64,000 nt of DNA from Cloeon dipterum (lineage: Eukaryota; Arthropoda; Insecta; Ephemeroptera; Baetidae). This document shows positions 30,653 through 42,369 of this stretch, one piece after another. Position 1 is the first letter of the stretch. Each line of letters starts with the position of its first letter. The notes below the pieces were generated by a model that had not been told where the DNA came from, did no database searches, and saw only the letters and a program-made list of their open reading frames with translations. A program made the position numbers and the translations under genes. The stretch covers positions 41,809,681 to 41,873,680 of the forward strand of contig NC_088786.1 in the NCBI RefSeq assembly GCF_949628265.1, written 5' to 3'.

Positions 30653-31061
30653 GATTTATCCGGAAATAAATTTTTAAATAATTTCCTGGGCATTTCAAAA
30701 TGATTTTTTATTTAAATGAAAAATAAGAAGCAGTGCAGAGAAAAGGCAGAGTGAATGTCATATGGACTGATAAACGCAGCAGTGCTTTTAAAAATAAATT
30801 TTCAAGGTTGAGGAAAAACGCATGGCCGCCGCCGCACAACCTGATAAGCACTTACTGTCAGCACACACGCAAATTAACTGCCTTTGTCACGGAGACCAGT
30901 GGCCTTTACAGCAGAAAAGACAGATTTTTACGGTCTAAATATCATTTTTTGGATGTGTTCGTCAAATTCCCGCAGCAAAATGATCTTCAGCGTGCTCCTC
31001 TGCTTCAAAATCCTCTCACGCGTAAGAAATTTATTTATTTCCGACCTTTTATAATTTTCTA
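30653..31061. other. Spacer without recognised gene
   Basis: AT-rich DNA after the protease homolog. An open frame starting at 30733 runs into the adjacent foldback element, has no family resemblance and is not supported. Confidence 0.6.
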
Positions 31062-31460
31062 TTTAAAAATGAGCGCCTTTGACGAAGTTTCCGAGCCCAC
31101 CAGTCGATTCCTGAGGGTCGAATTAGGTCAAGTGGACGTTTTTTCCGTTAAAAAAGAGCAGCGCAACGTGCGAACTTTTTTCCCGCCAAAACAAAATGAA
31201 CGTATTTGCGAGTAGTGCGCATGCGTCAGAGCTGGTTTGAGCCCTTGCAGAGAGACCACCTGTACGAATGACTTCTTTGTCACATCCAGACAGCTCTCAC
31301 GCATGCGCAGTCCTCAAAAATAGGTTCATATCGTTTTGGCGGGAAAAAAGTTCGCACGTTGCGCTGCACTTTTTTAACGGAAAAAATATCAATTTTAACT
31401 AATTCGACCCTCAGAAATCGATTGATGGGCTCAGAAATTTCGTCAAAGACGGTATTTAAG
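31062..31460. mobile_element. Foldback MITE family 1, copy 2
   Basis: Left TTTGACGAAGTTTCCGAGCC and right GGCTCAGAAATTTCGTCAAA are inverted partners, each followed inward by GAATCGA/TCGATT, CCGTTAAAA/TTTTAACGG and TTCCCGCCAAAAC/TTTTGGCGGGAA. The centre contains ACGCATGCGCAGT. Confidence 0.8.
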
Positions 31461-31753
31461 CTTTAACCTATGTTCGCAGTTACGTGATTTTATCATTGAA
31501 TTTAAAAAAAAAATCACTTTTTTCAGTTGGCAAATGATGATCTCATTAAAAGAGACCTTAATTCTTGCAATTTCAGTTATTAAAAAACTTAAAAATCAAA
31601 TTAATCTCTTTCCAATAAAAATCGATCGATAAATCGATATTTAGAATCGATATCCCGTGTGGAAATAAGCCCGTTCTTTACCTCTTCTTTCTAATCCGAC
31701 GCATAAATCGCTTGGATGACACGAATTTCGACGGAGGAATTCGTCGCTTGAGA

Positions 31754-33719
31754 ATGCCAGACTCGCGAGACGAGCAGCCGGCGCATTCGAGTCGAAACCA
31801 GCGACGAGAAAAGATGAACGGAGTAACGCAGGACGTGAAACCTGATGAAATCACCGTTAATTTTGGCTCTCGCTGGTCCCACAGGCAGGTATGTTCACTA
31901 ATTTTTATAGTTAAATCATTAATCCAGCGCGCTTGAAGGCCATGCGTGCGCAAAAAGTGCACCTGATGGCCTGCAGTCCGTACATCAGGAAGCTAATCGA
32001 TCAACAACCTAAAGGGCCCATCACCATTGACAATGTCCAGCCCGAAATTTTCAAAGTTTTGCTGGAGTGAGTTGATTTTTTAATTTTATTTTCGTATTGG
32101 TCGAAAATATATTTTTGTCCGGCAGGTTTATCGCGCACATGAGATTCGAGTGGGCGAACTACATGAATATGAGATACTTCATCATGCTGGCCGACGCGGC
32201 CGAAAAGCTGCAAGTTTTTTGTCTCGGAAAGGCTTGCGCCGAGGCCATCGAGGGCAAGCTCACCGATAAAAACATTTGGGACATTTACGGAGAATACTCG
32301 GACATCAAATTCGTCGCCGAAACTTGCGAAAAGGTAAATTAAACATTTGTGTCGCGGAAAAATGACAAACCAAACATGGCGCCCCGCCCCCTTTTATATC
32401 CCTCTGCATCGCGCGCACGAGTGAAGTTTGTTCCAGGTGGTAGACCTTTCCGAGAGCTAACTTCACTCCGATAAAGTGGGCGGGGCTTCAGATAGGCCAT
32501 TTTCCCGCGGGACGAACGAATAAATCGTCTCACAATTCAATTATTTTTAATTATAGAGGTTGGCCAAGAACACGGAGATGCATCTGCAGCTTCCAGGGTT
32601 CTTGGAAATCAAACCTGAGGCTCTGTCCAAGTTCCTGACCCTGGATGAGATGGAAATCAATTCAGAAATGACCTTGATCCTGGCTAGCATCAACTACGCC
32701 GAGGCACAAAAAAATCCTCGGTAAAATAATTCAACTGGCCTTATAAATTGTTAATCTTAAACCATTCTCTGCAGGGAGGTGTTCCGCAAGTACGCCCTGC
32801 CGCACCTGCGCCTGCTGACTCTGAAGTTGATCGAGCTGCCTCTGAAGCTTGAAGAATGGCTGAATGAGGACGAAAGGATTTTCATCAGCGAAAAGCTGTT
32901 CTGCGGGAAGCCGCTGCTGCCGTACGAGGAAGTTGCCGAACTCAAGGACACCTTGTGCGGCATCAACAAGAATAGGAAGCCTGGAAATGTTCGCACCCTG
33001 ACCATACTGAAGGAGGAAAGAATCCTGGGATTGGTCGAACAATTCCTCTTAAGCCAGTTTTTCTTGATTCCCAGCTGCGAGGAACACCTCTTTTCCATGC
33101 AGTTCAAGGCCAACAAATGTTTGCTAATCAAACAATTGGAGGTCTTCTGCCCACTCCACCTGGATTCTGAGGATTTCGTCTGTAATGACCTGATTGCCAG
33201 GTAAAAACCGCAGTAAATTTATGGATAAATATAATTTAACAATTCGAACCTCAGGTTGACCAGAAATGAACAGGAATTTGTCAGGTTCAGTGACGGTTAC
33301 AAGATGCTGGCCACTGTCAGGGTCCACGACATGCTCGATGAAAAAATGGAAAATCATTTCGGGCCAATGGACGAGCACCCCTTGTAAGATTCTCCCCTTT
33401 TGTCCGTTTTAAAACATTTAAATAAATTTTTCTGCTCAGCCTGAACCACTGGACAACATTCAAACTGGGCGTTCTCGTGAGAAAGGGTCGCGTCGCGACC
33501 TTGGAGGTGCGTGTCTGCGGCAAGTGGACCATGCGTCTCATAGAAAGGTCGGCGAAGCGCATCCTGAAGGGCAGCGGCACCTCCGTGACAGAGGCCCTGA
33601 GCGAGTTCAAGATTGAGCACAAACACACCATCAACGGCGGAGATTTCAAAGCTGTTAAAAGAACTGAAAAGGATAGCATATCCACCATCTTCAAGAGCAT
33701 GGACTTCATTACCTACTAG
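31754..33719 (+). CDS. BTB-BACK domain protein, paralog 1
   Basis: Exons 31754-31888, 31939-32066, 32126-32333, 32557-32720, 32775-33200, 33255-33383, 33440-33719 (1470 nt, 489 aa). The N-terminal BTB region includes EITVNFGSRW, then HLMACSPYIRKLI (the usual H-x-L-x-SPYF position), ITIDNVQPEIFKVLLEF and AEKLQVFCLGKACAEAI. The BACK-like part follows: FLEIKPEALSKFLTLDEMEI and VFRKYALPHLRLLTL. The C-terminal half (VFCPLHLDSED.., LNHWTTFKLGVLVRKGRV) is beta-rich and may correspond to the PHR-like part of BTBD-type proteins; that assignment is uncertain. BTB proteins of this class commonly act as Cullin-3 substrate adaptors. The first intron acceptor (TTGAAG) is inferred by frame. A canonical AATAAA lies at about 33758. 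Confidence 0.75.
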
Positions 33720-34061
33720 AGACGCCATTCAAAGAATTTGTTTTGGTTTTCTCGTGAATAAATCTAGATTTGTTACCTAAATTTTGGTTTTCTATGCCTG
33801 ACACCCAAAAAAAGAATTCAAAATTATAAGAGTCAAAAATAACAAGAAGGAATTCCGTGACTGGAGAGAGAAAGAAGGAAATTGCTAGAATATATCTCGA
33901 ATGCCAGGCGTCTGCAGCGACCAAATAACTGAGGAAGAATCCTGGCAATGCCAAACTCGCTTGGAATGTGCTGTCGAGAGGTTGAACAGACTGACAGAAA
34001 GAGACTCATTCGAGTGAATTCAACCGTCAAGAGAGCAGCAAATCCTGATTTTGTTGAAGAC

Positions 34062-35660
34062 ATGGAGGAAAAAGCCCTAGCTAAGCTTCCTAAGCTTAAT
34101 TTAGGTCCGGAGGTTTCAGATGCCGTCGTCGAGTGAGTAGCTTATTAATTCTTCAGGATATTATCAAGAATTTATTTTAAAACTACCTTTTCAAATAGTT
34201 TCCTCGATATTGTGAGAAGATTCCAAGATGTTGAAGGTTGTATCAAGCTGGCGAAAGCGGCCGAATTTTTGCAAGTGAAGAATCTCGGAGAGTTCTCGTT
34301 GACGTTGCTGAAAACCTTGTTCGAACAAAACCGCGGATACATCTGGAGGGCCCTGACCAACGGCTACAAGGTCCAGTTCATCGCCGACGCGTGTGTCGAG
34401 GTACAAACTTTATTAAATTCTTCGACAGGATTTTAGAGTTTTTAAATTTCAGAGGCTGTCCAAGAACACGGAATCAATGTTGGAATGCAAAGAATTCCTG
34501 GAGATCCGACCCGAAGCCTTGGCTTTTTTCTTAGCCATCGAAGGGTTGAACATCGACTCTGAATTTACCCTGGTGAAGGCCAGTATCAGATACGCCAGGT
34601 CCAATGGAAAGAGCGATGAACACGTGAAGTAAAAAGGAGTCTCCTTTAATTGAACATCACAATTAAAATCCTTTCAGGGAGTTGTTTCAGAAATACGCCC
34701 TTCCGCACCTCCGTGTGCTGACCCTGACGTATCAACAGCTGCTCCAGGTCAACGAATTCCTTACTCTGGAGCAAGCCTTGTTCCTGCACGACAACTTGCA
34801 GAATAAGGAGCCCCTTCTGACCGTCGAGGACCTTCCTGAAATCGAGAAGAGTTTTTCCTTAAACAAGAAGCGCAGGTTCCCTGATACCTGCTGCACCCTG
34901 ACCGTGGTGCCTGAGGAAGACGTTCTGCCCCTGACGACCGTCTTCAAAGAGGGAATGTTCTCCGTGTGGCCGTCGGAGGAGAACAAGTTTGTGATGGCCT
35001 TTGAAGCCACCACCAAATTCGTCATCAGGCGAATCGAAGTCTTCTGCCCTTTGGACCTGAGGGGAGAAAGCGACTTCCTCGATGAAAATCTCATGAAGAG
35101 GTAATTAATCGATCTCTTTTTGGTTGCAATACTAATTCGCGGTTTTCAGGTTGAGAGAAAGTGAAATCGACTGCGATTCTAAAATAACCACGCCCCTGAC
35201 GGTCAGGATTAAAATCAGGGAAAATCAGGGAACTCTTAAGGGACAACTTATTGAGGAAGTCATCCTGGACAAACCAAAGGAAGAGATCTAGTAAGCAACA
35301 CATTTAAATGCGTTTTAAAGAACTTGCCCCAATTCGAATTTCAGCTTGAACAGCCAATGGGCTTCGTTCTACGGAGCAATTAAGGTGCCTGAATCAACCA
35401 AGGTGAAGCTGAAGGTGTCCTACAAAGGCAGGGTGAGCCTGCGCCACTTCGAGACCAACGTGGAGCGCATCATCCAAGAGAATGATCGTTGCGTCCGAAA
35501 GCTCTTCGACAACGTGGAGCTGGACCAGTTCTACAAGGACGGCGAGAACGGCTTCAGATGCGTCAGGGAGGGCGGCATCACCGTCTTCAAGGACATCCAC
35601 GTCTGTCCTTGCGACAAACCTGATGACGTGACCAGTCCAGCCGAAAAGAATTCGAATTAA
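34062..35660 (+). CDS. BTB-BACK family protein, paralog 2 (short BTB)
   Basis: Exons 34062-34132, 34199-34400, 34453-34628, 34678-35100, 35150-35290, 35345-35660 (1329 nt, 442 aa). The start MEEKALAKLPKLNLG was chosen because paralog 3 begins similarly (MERETLEKLLSR). The frame is open upstream to an ATG at 33948, so a longer form of 480 aa is possible. The front half of the BTB domain present in paralogs 1 and 4 is absent. BACK-like exons (FLEIRPEALAFFLAIEGLNI, FQKYALPHLRVLTLTYQQLL) and the C-terminal module (VFCPLDLRGESDFLDENLM, DNVELDQFYKDGENGF, FKDIHVCPCDKP) are intact. Exon positions and phases match the other three genes. Partial duplicate in inverse orientation at 37290-37866. Confidence 0.78.
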
Positions 35661-35869
35661 TTTGTTATTGCGTTGCGGTTAGTTTCAAATAAACACGTTA
35701 TTGCTGGAAACTGTCCGAATTTTTTTTAAAAAGTTTAAACTCGAAATTGTATTTCGCAACAAAATTGTTAAAATTCCATAGAGAATCTCGGATGCTTAAT
35801 AGGAAGACGGAGAGAATCAGGAAAAATCCCAGGAATAGCTCAAGTTTTACGAATGCCAAATATCCTATG

Positions 35870-36560
35870 AATTTGCCAGTACCTCGCGAATAATGCTGCG
35901 ATATTCGAAGAGCATGCCAATTATATAAGTTACCCGCGTTTTCAGCAGCCAGCAGATGAGCCGCCGAGGAATGAGGAATGCAAGCATCGATGTCAGCTGA
36001 TCAACTCTGAACTGACGCGTCGCAGCATCCCTCTCCTTTTGCGCTCGCACTGCCGCCAACCACACAAAATTAACCCTCCAATTATTTATGTTGTTGCTTT
36101 TATTATTACAGCCTTTTTAAACGTTTGAAACATTGCAAAGCAACAAAATTCAGTCTTGTTAATTAAATTAATCACCCCTGCTGCAGCCCTGTTTTTGTTC
36201 AATAATTTCCCACCACTCTGTTTGGTTGGCAAATAAATAATTTCGCTAAATTCACAGAATGCCAATGACGTCACGGCGTCACGGCGTGTTTTTGTTTGTT
36301 TCCAACAACTTCAAGTTCTCAGTGCCTTGACCTTTGACCCATTTCTGAGCTTTTTTCCATCAAGTAACTATACATACTTTTATTCTTGTTTATATTTTGT
36401 GGCTATCTCAAAGTTCCCTAAATTCAGACATATTTATTTTATTTTCCTAACCTTTTTGGCCGAACTTCTTTGCCTCTGCTGCGTAAAAACAATTTCCCAA
36501 AAAATTCTTCCTGTAGTTTTGTACTTTTAATGAACATAATACTTTAGATAAAATGACTGG
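35870..36560. repeat. Segmental duplication downstream of BTB paralog 2
   Basis: Alignable with 41520-42190, downstream of BTB paralog 3. Shared landmarks are CGCCAACYACACAAAATYAACC, CCCACCAMTCNGTTTGGTTGGCAAA-like sequence and CATCAAGTAACTATACATAC followed by TTTTTGTTTATATTTTGTGGC. This shows that a unit of gene plus 3' flank was duplicated to give paralogs 2 and 3. Confidence 0.7.
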
Positions 36561-37289
36561 GACAAGTCCAATATGTTGCAAATTTTGCGATTGTCAATTT
36601 AATTAAAAATTAAGAGAGTAAATCAAAATGAAGGTGGAACTTCAGTATTCTTGGCATGTGTTGGAATTTTTTGGACCAATGTTGACCCCAAAATATTAGA
36701 ATTAAATCCTTAGAATAGCCCAATTTAACAGAGGCGGTCAAAATGTGGGACTTTATTAACAATAAGTTTTCAAACTTGGGCTTCTAGTTGAGAAAAATTT
36801 TTGTTTTTTGTGTCTCAAATTTGGTCTGTGACTATATGGGATTATTGGAAAACTTGGAGGACAAAAGGTAGGTAATAAACGCGATTTTAGATTAAAAAAT
36901 TAATCACATATCAAAGGACAAAAATAATTCAACTCTGCTCTTTGAATTATGACGTCCTTGTGGTGTCGAAAAGTGCCCCTTTTTTGTCCTGGAAGAAAGC
37001 TACAGCTTTTGCAGGTGACAGTAGAGACATCTGCGCAAACCCAGCAAGAGCAGTGAAGCAGAGAGCAGTCACGTGATTCATTCACGGTTTTTTGAAGAAG
37101 AAATGTACAAGTTTAATAGCTAATAAGTATATAGAGAATATTTATTTAATGCAGCAGCCATCAAGTGTTTTTTAAGTTTTAAACGTTGAAAAAATAATGT
37201 AAGACGTTTGAAAAATAAAGTTTAGTGATCTAGAATCAATCAAGTCCTTAATTATACCTGCCCTTTATCTTCAAATAATTGAATTTGCT
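36561..37289. other. Spacer without recognised gene
   Basis: AT-rich. 36970-37080 resembles 45285-45350 (GACAGYAGAGACMT..CAAGARCAGTGAAG..AGTCACGTGAYTCA), a short dispersed repeat containing a CACGTG palindrome. No gene seen. Confidence 0.55.
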
Positions 37290-37866
37290 GCCCTCAGGTC
37301 CAAAGGGCAGAAGACTTCGATTCGCCTGATGACGAATTTGGTGGTGGCTTCAAAGGCCATCACAAACTTGTTCTCCTCCGACGGCCACACGGAGAACATT
37401 CCCTCTTTGAAGACGGTCGTCAGGGGCAGAACGTCTTCCTCAGGCACCACGGTCATGGTGCAGCAGGTATCAGGGAACCTGCGCTTCTTGTTTAAGGAAA
37501 AACTCTTCTCGATTTCAGGAAGGTCCTCGACCGTCAGAAGGGGCTCCTTATTCTGCAAGTTGTCGTGCAGGAACAAGGCTTGCTCCAGGGTAAGGAATTC
37601 GTTGACCTGGAGCAGCTGTTGATACGTCAGGGTCAGCACACGGAGGTGCGGAAGGGCGTATTTCTGAAACAACTCCCTGAAAGGATTTTAATTGTGATAT
37701 TCAATTAAAGGAGACTCCTTTTTACTTCACGTGTTCATCGCTCTTTCCATTGGACCTGGCGTATCTGATACTGGCCTTCACCAGGGTAAATTCAGAGTCG
37801 ATGTTCAACCCTTCGAGGGCCAAGAAAAAAGCCAAGGCTTCGGGTCGGATCTCCAGGAATTCTTGG
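37290..37866 (-). pseudogene. Inverted partial copy of BTB paralog 2
   Basis: The reverse complement matches 34489-35062 almost base for base. It covers the end of exon 3, the 49-base intron and most of exon 4. It breaks abruptly after CTTTGGACCTGAGGG on one side and before AAGAATTCCTGG on the other. Only a few differences were seen (for example CCTLTVV to CCTMTVV and LAIEGLN to LALEGLN). Intron retention shows a DNA-level event rather than retroposition, and the high identity shows it is recent. No start exon or promoter, so it is probably non-functional as a protein gene. Confidence 0.85.
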
Positions 37867-38284
37867 TGGCAATACGGAAAATTTATAGTTGAATCGATTA
37901 ATTCAGACTTTTAACAACAATTAGAGGATACCTTTTGGGTTTGCGGAAGTGCAAAGGGGCAGTTTTGTTGATTATTTTATTTTATATTTTCCCGCACTAG
38001 CTCGGGAAAACGGCTGGAAACCACCCTGACCAACCAAACATCAGCTGCAGTTGCCACATGTGAAAATTTCCGTTAAGGAATTTTAAGGTTTGGAGCTCGA
38101 CAAACGCGAAAATCTGCTAAAAATTAATATATTTCTCGGTTTCAAAACGTAAAATTTCCATTTCTCAAACACAAAACACTCAGAAAATTCGAAATAATTC
38201 TAAAGACCGATCGCCGATCAGCTGGCAAGCCTGGCTCCCGTGCTCGTCAGCGCCAACTGGCGGTAACTAGGCGAAGGACGGCAT

Positions 38285-38443
38285 AAGTAGGATGCTCGTG
38301 CAATCCGACATATTTACAAGCGAGGTGCTTAAGCACCTCCTCCAATGACGTCACACCGCAGTCTTTCTGGCAGTAAGAGTCGTCATTGAAGGAGGGGCTT
38401 TGAAAAACATCTGTGAATATGTCGGTGAATGCCAGTCCTACTT
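38285..38443. mobile_element. Foldback element family 3, copy 1
   Basis: The left arm from AAGTAGGATGC through CGACATATTTACA to CACCTCCTCCAATGACG is mirrored by CGTCATTGAAGGAGGGGC through TGTGAATATGTCG to CCAGTCCTACTT. Arms are about 60 bases around a centre of about 30. A related element is at 45829-45950. Confidence 0.7.
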
Positions 38444-39163
38444 AAACCGTGCTCATTGGTGTATTTCTTCTCCCATCTTGGAAGTGTTGTGTTTGTGTCA
38501 GCTGATCTGTCTTCGAATTACTCAATTTTAAACAAATTTAAGGTGAGTTTGTTATTATTCTTGATAAAATTATCCCAATTACCCCAATTACGCTACGTAC
38601 ATACAGCAGTAAATTTAAACGAGTAGCCGGCTTTCTGTGGCGGCAAATAACGGCTGGATGAATCAAAATATTCACGCTCATAAACATCACGTGCGCTTAC
38701 CAGAGACAGAAAAATTCTAATTGCGGGTAATTCACGACTTAAAGATAACCCGACCTGAGAGATCGGTCCCGTGGCGTGTTTTTTATGCTTGTTTACAAAA
38801 TTATGATATTGGCCTACACTTTGCCGCCCAAATAATGGGCAATAAATCGACTTGGACATTCCACCTTCTTAAGAAACACTCAGAAATGTAGTAACATGAA
38901 TCAAAAAGCGATGATAGCTCAATATTTATTGATCTTGTCACGCATATTAGTCATTAAACCTGCTAATTAGTTTATTCATGCCGTTGTTCTGAAAGGTGAT
39001 TCAAATTTGCCGCGCAAAGCCAGTTTATTGGCAACACCGCTCCCCTCCACACCTAACACTGTACAATGCTATCCTTATGCCCAGCGTTGCCATTTTCTTT
39101 CAAGGTTGCGTTGCCGTACACCGCCCCAGAAGCTGAATATTCTGATTTTCCTGAAAGCTGAAC
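38444..39163. other. Spacer upstream of BTB paralog 3
   Basis: No exon homologous to the first BTB exons of paralogs 1 or 4 was found here, supporting the short-BTB reading of paralog 3. No other gene seen. Confidence 0.55.
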
Positions 39164-40746
39164 ATGGAGAGAGAAACCCTAGAAAAACTTCTGTCAAGAT
39201 CGGTTAAAACAATCGAACCGAAGATTGCAGAAGCCATCATCGAGTGAGTAACCTATTTTTCAGGTTGTCACGAATTTATTGTAATACAACAACGCTTTCC
39301 AAACAGTTTCCATGAGATTTTAAACAGATTCAAACATATCGATGATTTGATTAAGCTGGCGAAAGCGGTCGACTCTTCGAAGATAGAGCATCTAGGAGCG
39401 CTTTTGTCGACGTTGCTGAACCGAAAGTTCGACGAAGACACCGGAAACGTCTGGAAAATCCTGAGCCACGGCTACAATGTCAACTCCATCGCCGACGCGT
39501 GTGAAAAGGTATTAATTTTCAATTCTTCAACAGGATTCTAGAGAGTTTTTAAATTGCAGAGGCTGTCCAAGGAAACAGAATCCATGTTGGCTTGCAAAGA
39601 ATTCCTGGAGATCCGACCCGAAGCCTTGGCTCGTTTCTTGACCTTCGAGGAGATGGATATCGACTCCGAATTTATTCTGGTCCAGGCCAGCGTCAGATAC
39701 GTCTGGTCCAATGGAACGTGCGATGAACGCGTGAGGTAAAAGTCTCATGTATTAAATTTACTATGAATTAAATCTTTTTTAATTAGGCATTTATTTAAAA
39801 AATACGCCCTTCCGCACCTCCGTCTGCTGACCCTGAGTTATAAAGAGCTGCTCGAGGTCAGACACTTTCTTACCCTAGACCAATCCTTGTTCCTGCACGA
39901 CAACTTGCAAAAGGAGCCTCTTTTGACCGCCGAGGACCTTCCTGAAATCGCGAAGAGCTTGTCCTTGAGCAAAAAGCACAGGTCTCCCAATTGTGAGATG
40001 TACACCATGACCTTCGTGCCTGAGGAAGACGTTCTGCCTCTGACGACCGTCATCAAAGAGGGATTGTTCTCCGTGCTGCCGTGGGAGGAAAGCATGTTTG
40101 TGCTGGCGTTTGGCGCCACCACCAAACTCAACGTCAAGCGAGTCGAAGTCTTCTGTCCTTTGGACTTCAGAGTAGAAAGCGACCTCCTGGATGAAAATCT
40201 CATGGAGAAGTAATAGATTGTAATAATGGTTGCAATCTGAGTAATATTTTGCGGTTTTTATGCAGCTTGAGAGAAAGGGAACTCGACTACGATTCTATAA
40301 GAACCTCTCAGATGACGGTCAAGGTCAAAATCAGGCATCAGGGAAAGCTCGAAGTCATCACTCTGCGAAATCCAATAAAGGAAGACATCTAGTGAGTTAA
40401 AACGTTCTAAATTATGAAATTATTTTAAATTTTGCTTTAAAACAGTTGGGCTTCATTCGACGTGAACGTCGTGGTGCCTGCAACGGCCAGGGTGAAGGTG
40501 AAGGTATCTTACAAAGGCAGGGTTGCCCTGCGCTACATCGAGAGCAATGTGAACCTCATGGTCAAAGAAAATGATCGCTGCGTCAGAGAGCTGTTCGACA
40601 ACGTTGAGCTGGATCAGTTCTACAAGGACGGAGAGAACGGCTTCAGATGGGCCAGGAAGGACGCCATCACCGTCTTCAAGGACATCCACGTCTGTCCTTG
40701 CGACAAACCTGACTTGTTTGATCCAGTCGAAACGATTGTCTACTGA
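39164..40746 (+). CDS. BTB-BACK family protein, paralog 3 (short BTB)
   Basis: Exons 39164-39243, 39307-39508, 39560-39735, 39787-40209, 40266-40391, 40446-40746 (1308 nt, 435 aa). Closest to paralog 2: MERETLEKLLSRSVKTIEPK at the start, CKEFLEIRPEALARFLTFEE, FKKYALPHLRLLTLSYKELL, VFCPLDFRVESDLLDENLME, DNVELDQFYKDGENGFRWAR and FKDIHVCPCDKPDLFDP. Most of the BTB fold is missing, so Cullin-3 or dimer contacts through that domain are doubtful. All introns are short and at the family positions. Reading frame intact. Confidence 0.78.
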
Positions 40747-41179
40747 TTTTTAGCATTGCCCCACCGAGAAAAAAGTGCAGAATTTCTCGAGCTACATTTT
40801 TATTTATTTTAGTCTGTAACCCAGAATTTTGAAATATACAATGAAACGCTTTTTGAGAATATTAAAAAATAATAGCTGCTAGAATTACCACTCTAGATAA
40901 TTTACTTGACCTTTAAATAAAAGAATAGCATAGCAACTTGTGACGGATAACTTTTCAGATGCGAAGACTGCAATGTAGAGACTCTCTGACGGGTAAAGAC
41001 GACAAAGCACTGTATTCCTTTTCACAGGATGAAGACAGGACAGACCAATTAAAAGTCCACGCGCAGGTATGGCGTCTGGTAGAGTACGGTGGGAAAGTTT
41101 CAAACGTAAAATGAAAATGACTTGGAAAATTTGTCATGAAAATTAATAATTTTGCGGTTTATTCTTTATTGTGCTCATC
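40747..41179. other. 3' flank of BTB paralog 3
   Basis: AT-rich, with ATTGCCCCACCGAGAAAAAA at about 40750, of which CCCCACCGAGAAAAAAGT recurs exactly at the breakpoint of the DUS3 fragment near 63553. No gene seen. Confidence 0.5.
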
Positions 41180-41240
41180 TTTTTTATCCCTGTCCTCTCG
41201 GAGCGGGACGGACGCGCACTGCACTAGCACGAATGCTGAA
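41180..41240 (-). repeat. Isolated reverse copy of the small-RNA upstream module
   Basis: On the minus strand this reads TCAGCATTCGTGCTAGTGCA, then GTGCGCGTCCGTCCC, then CTCCGAGAGGACAGGGATAAAAAAG. It closely matches the sequence directly upstream of units B, C and F at 25680-28865. No unit body (GTGGTC..GACCAC) follows it. Confidence 0.6.
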
Positions 41241-41519
41241 ACCCGCGGGGTGCGAATAACACCGCGAACGGATAACATGGGCTCACAAGGCCGCACAGGG
41301 ACCCAGCCCACTCAAGGGCCACTTGCCTCCGCACCGAGGACTGCATTGAAACGCTAGACATTCGTGTCCCGTGAAGCCAAATCACGCATGCTGGAAAGGT
41401 GCAAACCAGCCCGTTGAGCAATTTGAGCATTTCGAGTCACTAAACCAACCACTTTTTGCGAGATCTGACGCATTTTGGGTAGCCAGTATTAGATATATCC
41501 CAACTGCTTGTTATTGTCA
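41241..41519. other. GC-rich spacer
   Basis: Locally GC-richer than its surroundings, adjoining the isolated upstream module. No open frame with family resemblance and no RNA gene recognised. Confidence 0.4.
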
Positions 41520-42190
41520 GCTGGAGGGCTGGATCACGTGAGCCAGCAACTTGAAGTTACCCGCGTTTTCTACCAGCCAGCTGGGGCCAGTAAAATAGCT
41601 CCACGCATCGCTTTAACCGACGCATCACAGAGCCGCCAACTACACAAAATCAACCCTGCAAATATGAATGCTAATATTTTGATTATAAATGGCTTTTTTA
41701 AAGTTTTAAGCATGAAAAAGCGACAACCTTTGACCTTGTTATTGAATTAAATCATCAAAACTCTGTGCTTCTCAAGCCCAGTTTTTTTGTTTACAATGAA
41801 TATCCCACCAATCAGTTAGGTTGGCAAAGAAACGCTAACCCGCCGGCTCAGATTTGTTTCGAATTCTGTTGAGTAATATCGTGCGTGTGCGTGTGGTTCT
41901 GTTGCGTAACTCCCGAGTTGTCAAAGCGCTTTATTGCCGCACTTTTGAGCTTTATCCATCAAGTAACTATCATACTCATTTTTTTGTCTATATTTTGTGG
42001 CTTTTTAAAATACGCAGTTTTTAATTTTATTTTCTTAACTTTTTGGCCTTAATTATTTTTTGTAAACAAAACAAATCTTCTCAAAAATAGCTTCTTCCGG
42101 TTTTTCTGAATTTTTAATTAATTTTATAAATGAAAGAGAACATGACTGGAATAAATCTTAATGTTACAAACGCCAAATTTAAGTAAAAAT
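41520..42190. repeat. Segmental duplication downstream of BTB paralog 3
   Basis: Partner of 35870-36560; same orientation and same position relative to its BTB gene. Diverged by substitutions and small indels. Confidence 0.7.
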
Positions 42191-42369
42191 AATTAAGACA
42201 GAAAATTCCAGAAGGTGGGAGGTTGGAGTCCTTTGCGGCATTGGAGGTCGATTGGACGCGTTTTTTCAGCGTGGCAGTTATATTTGCTTAAATTGTTCAT
42301 AGATGGAGTTTGAATCTCTGGAATGGGGGCGTTCCCTATTTTAACGAATTCTGTTAATGAAAGGTGGAC

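Noticed and set aside
30733-31215. 160-residue open frame after the protease homolog
   Set aside because: Its second half lies inside foldback MITE copy 2, and there is no recognisable domain or splice context.
41180-41519. Possible rRNA or tRNA gene in a GC-rich island
   Set aside because: No tRNA cloverleaf or rRNA core motif could be recognised; part is explained by the reverse upstream module of the small-RNA array.
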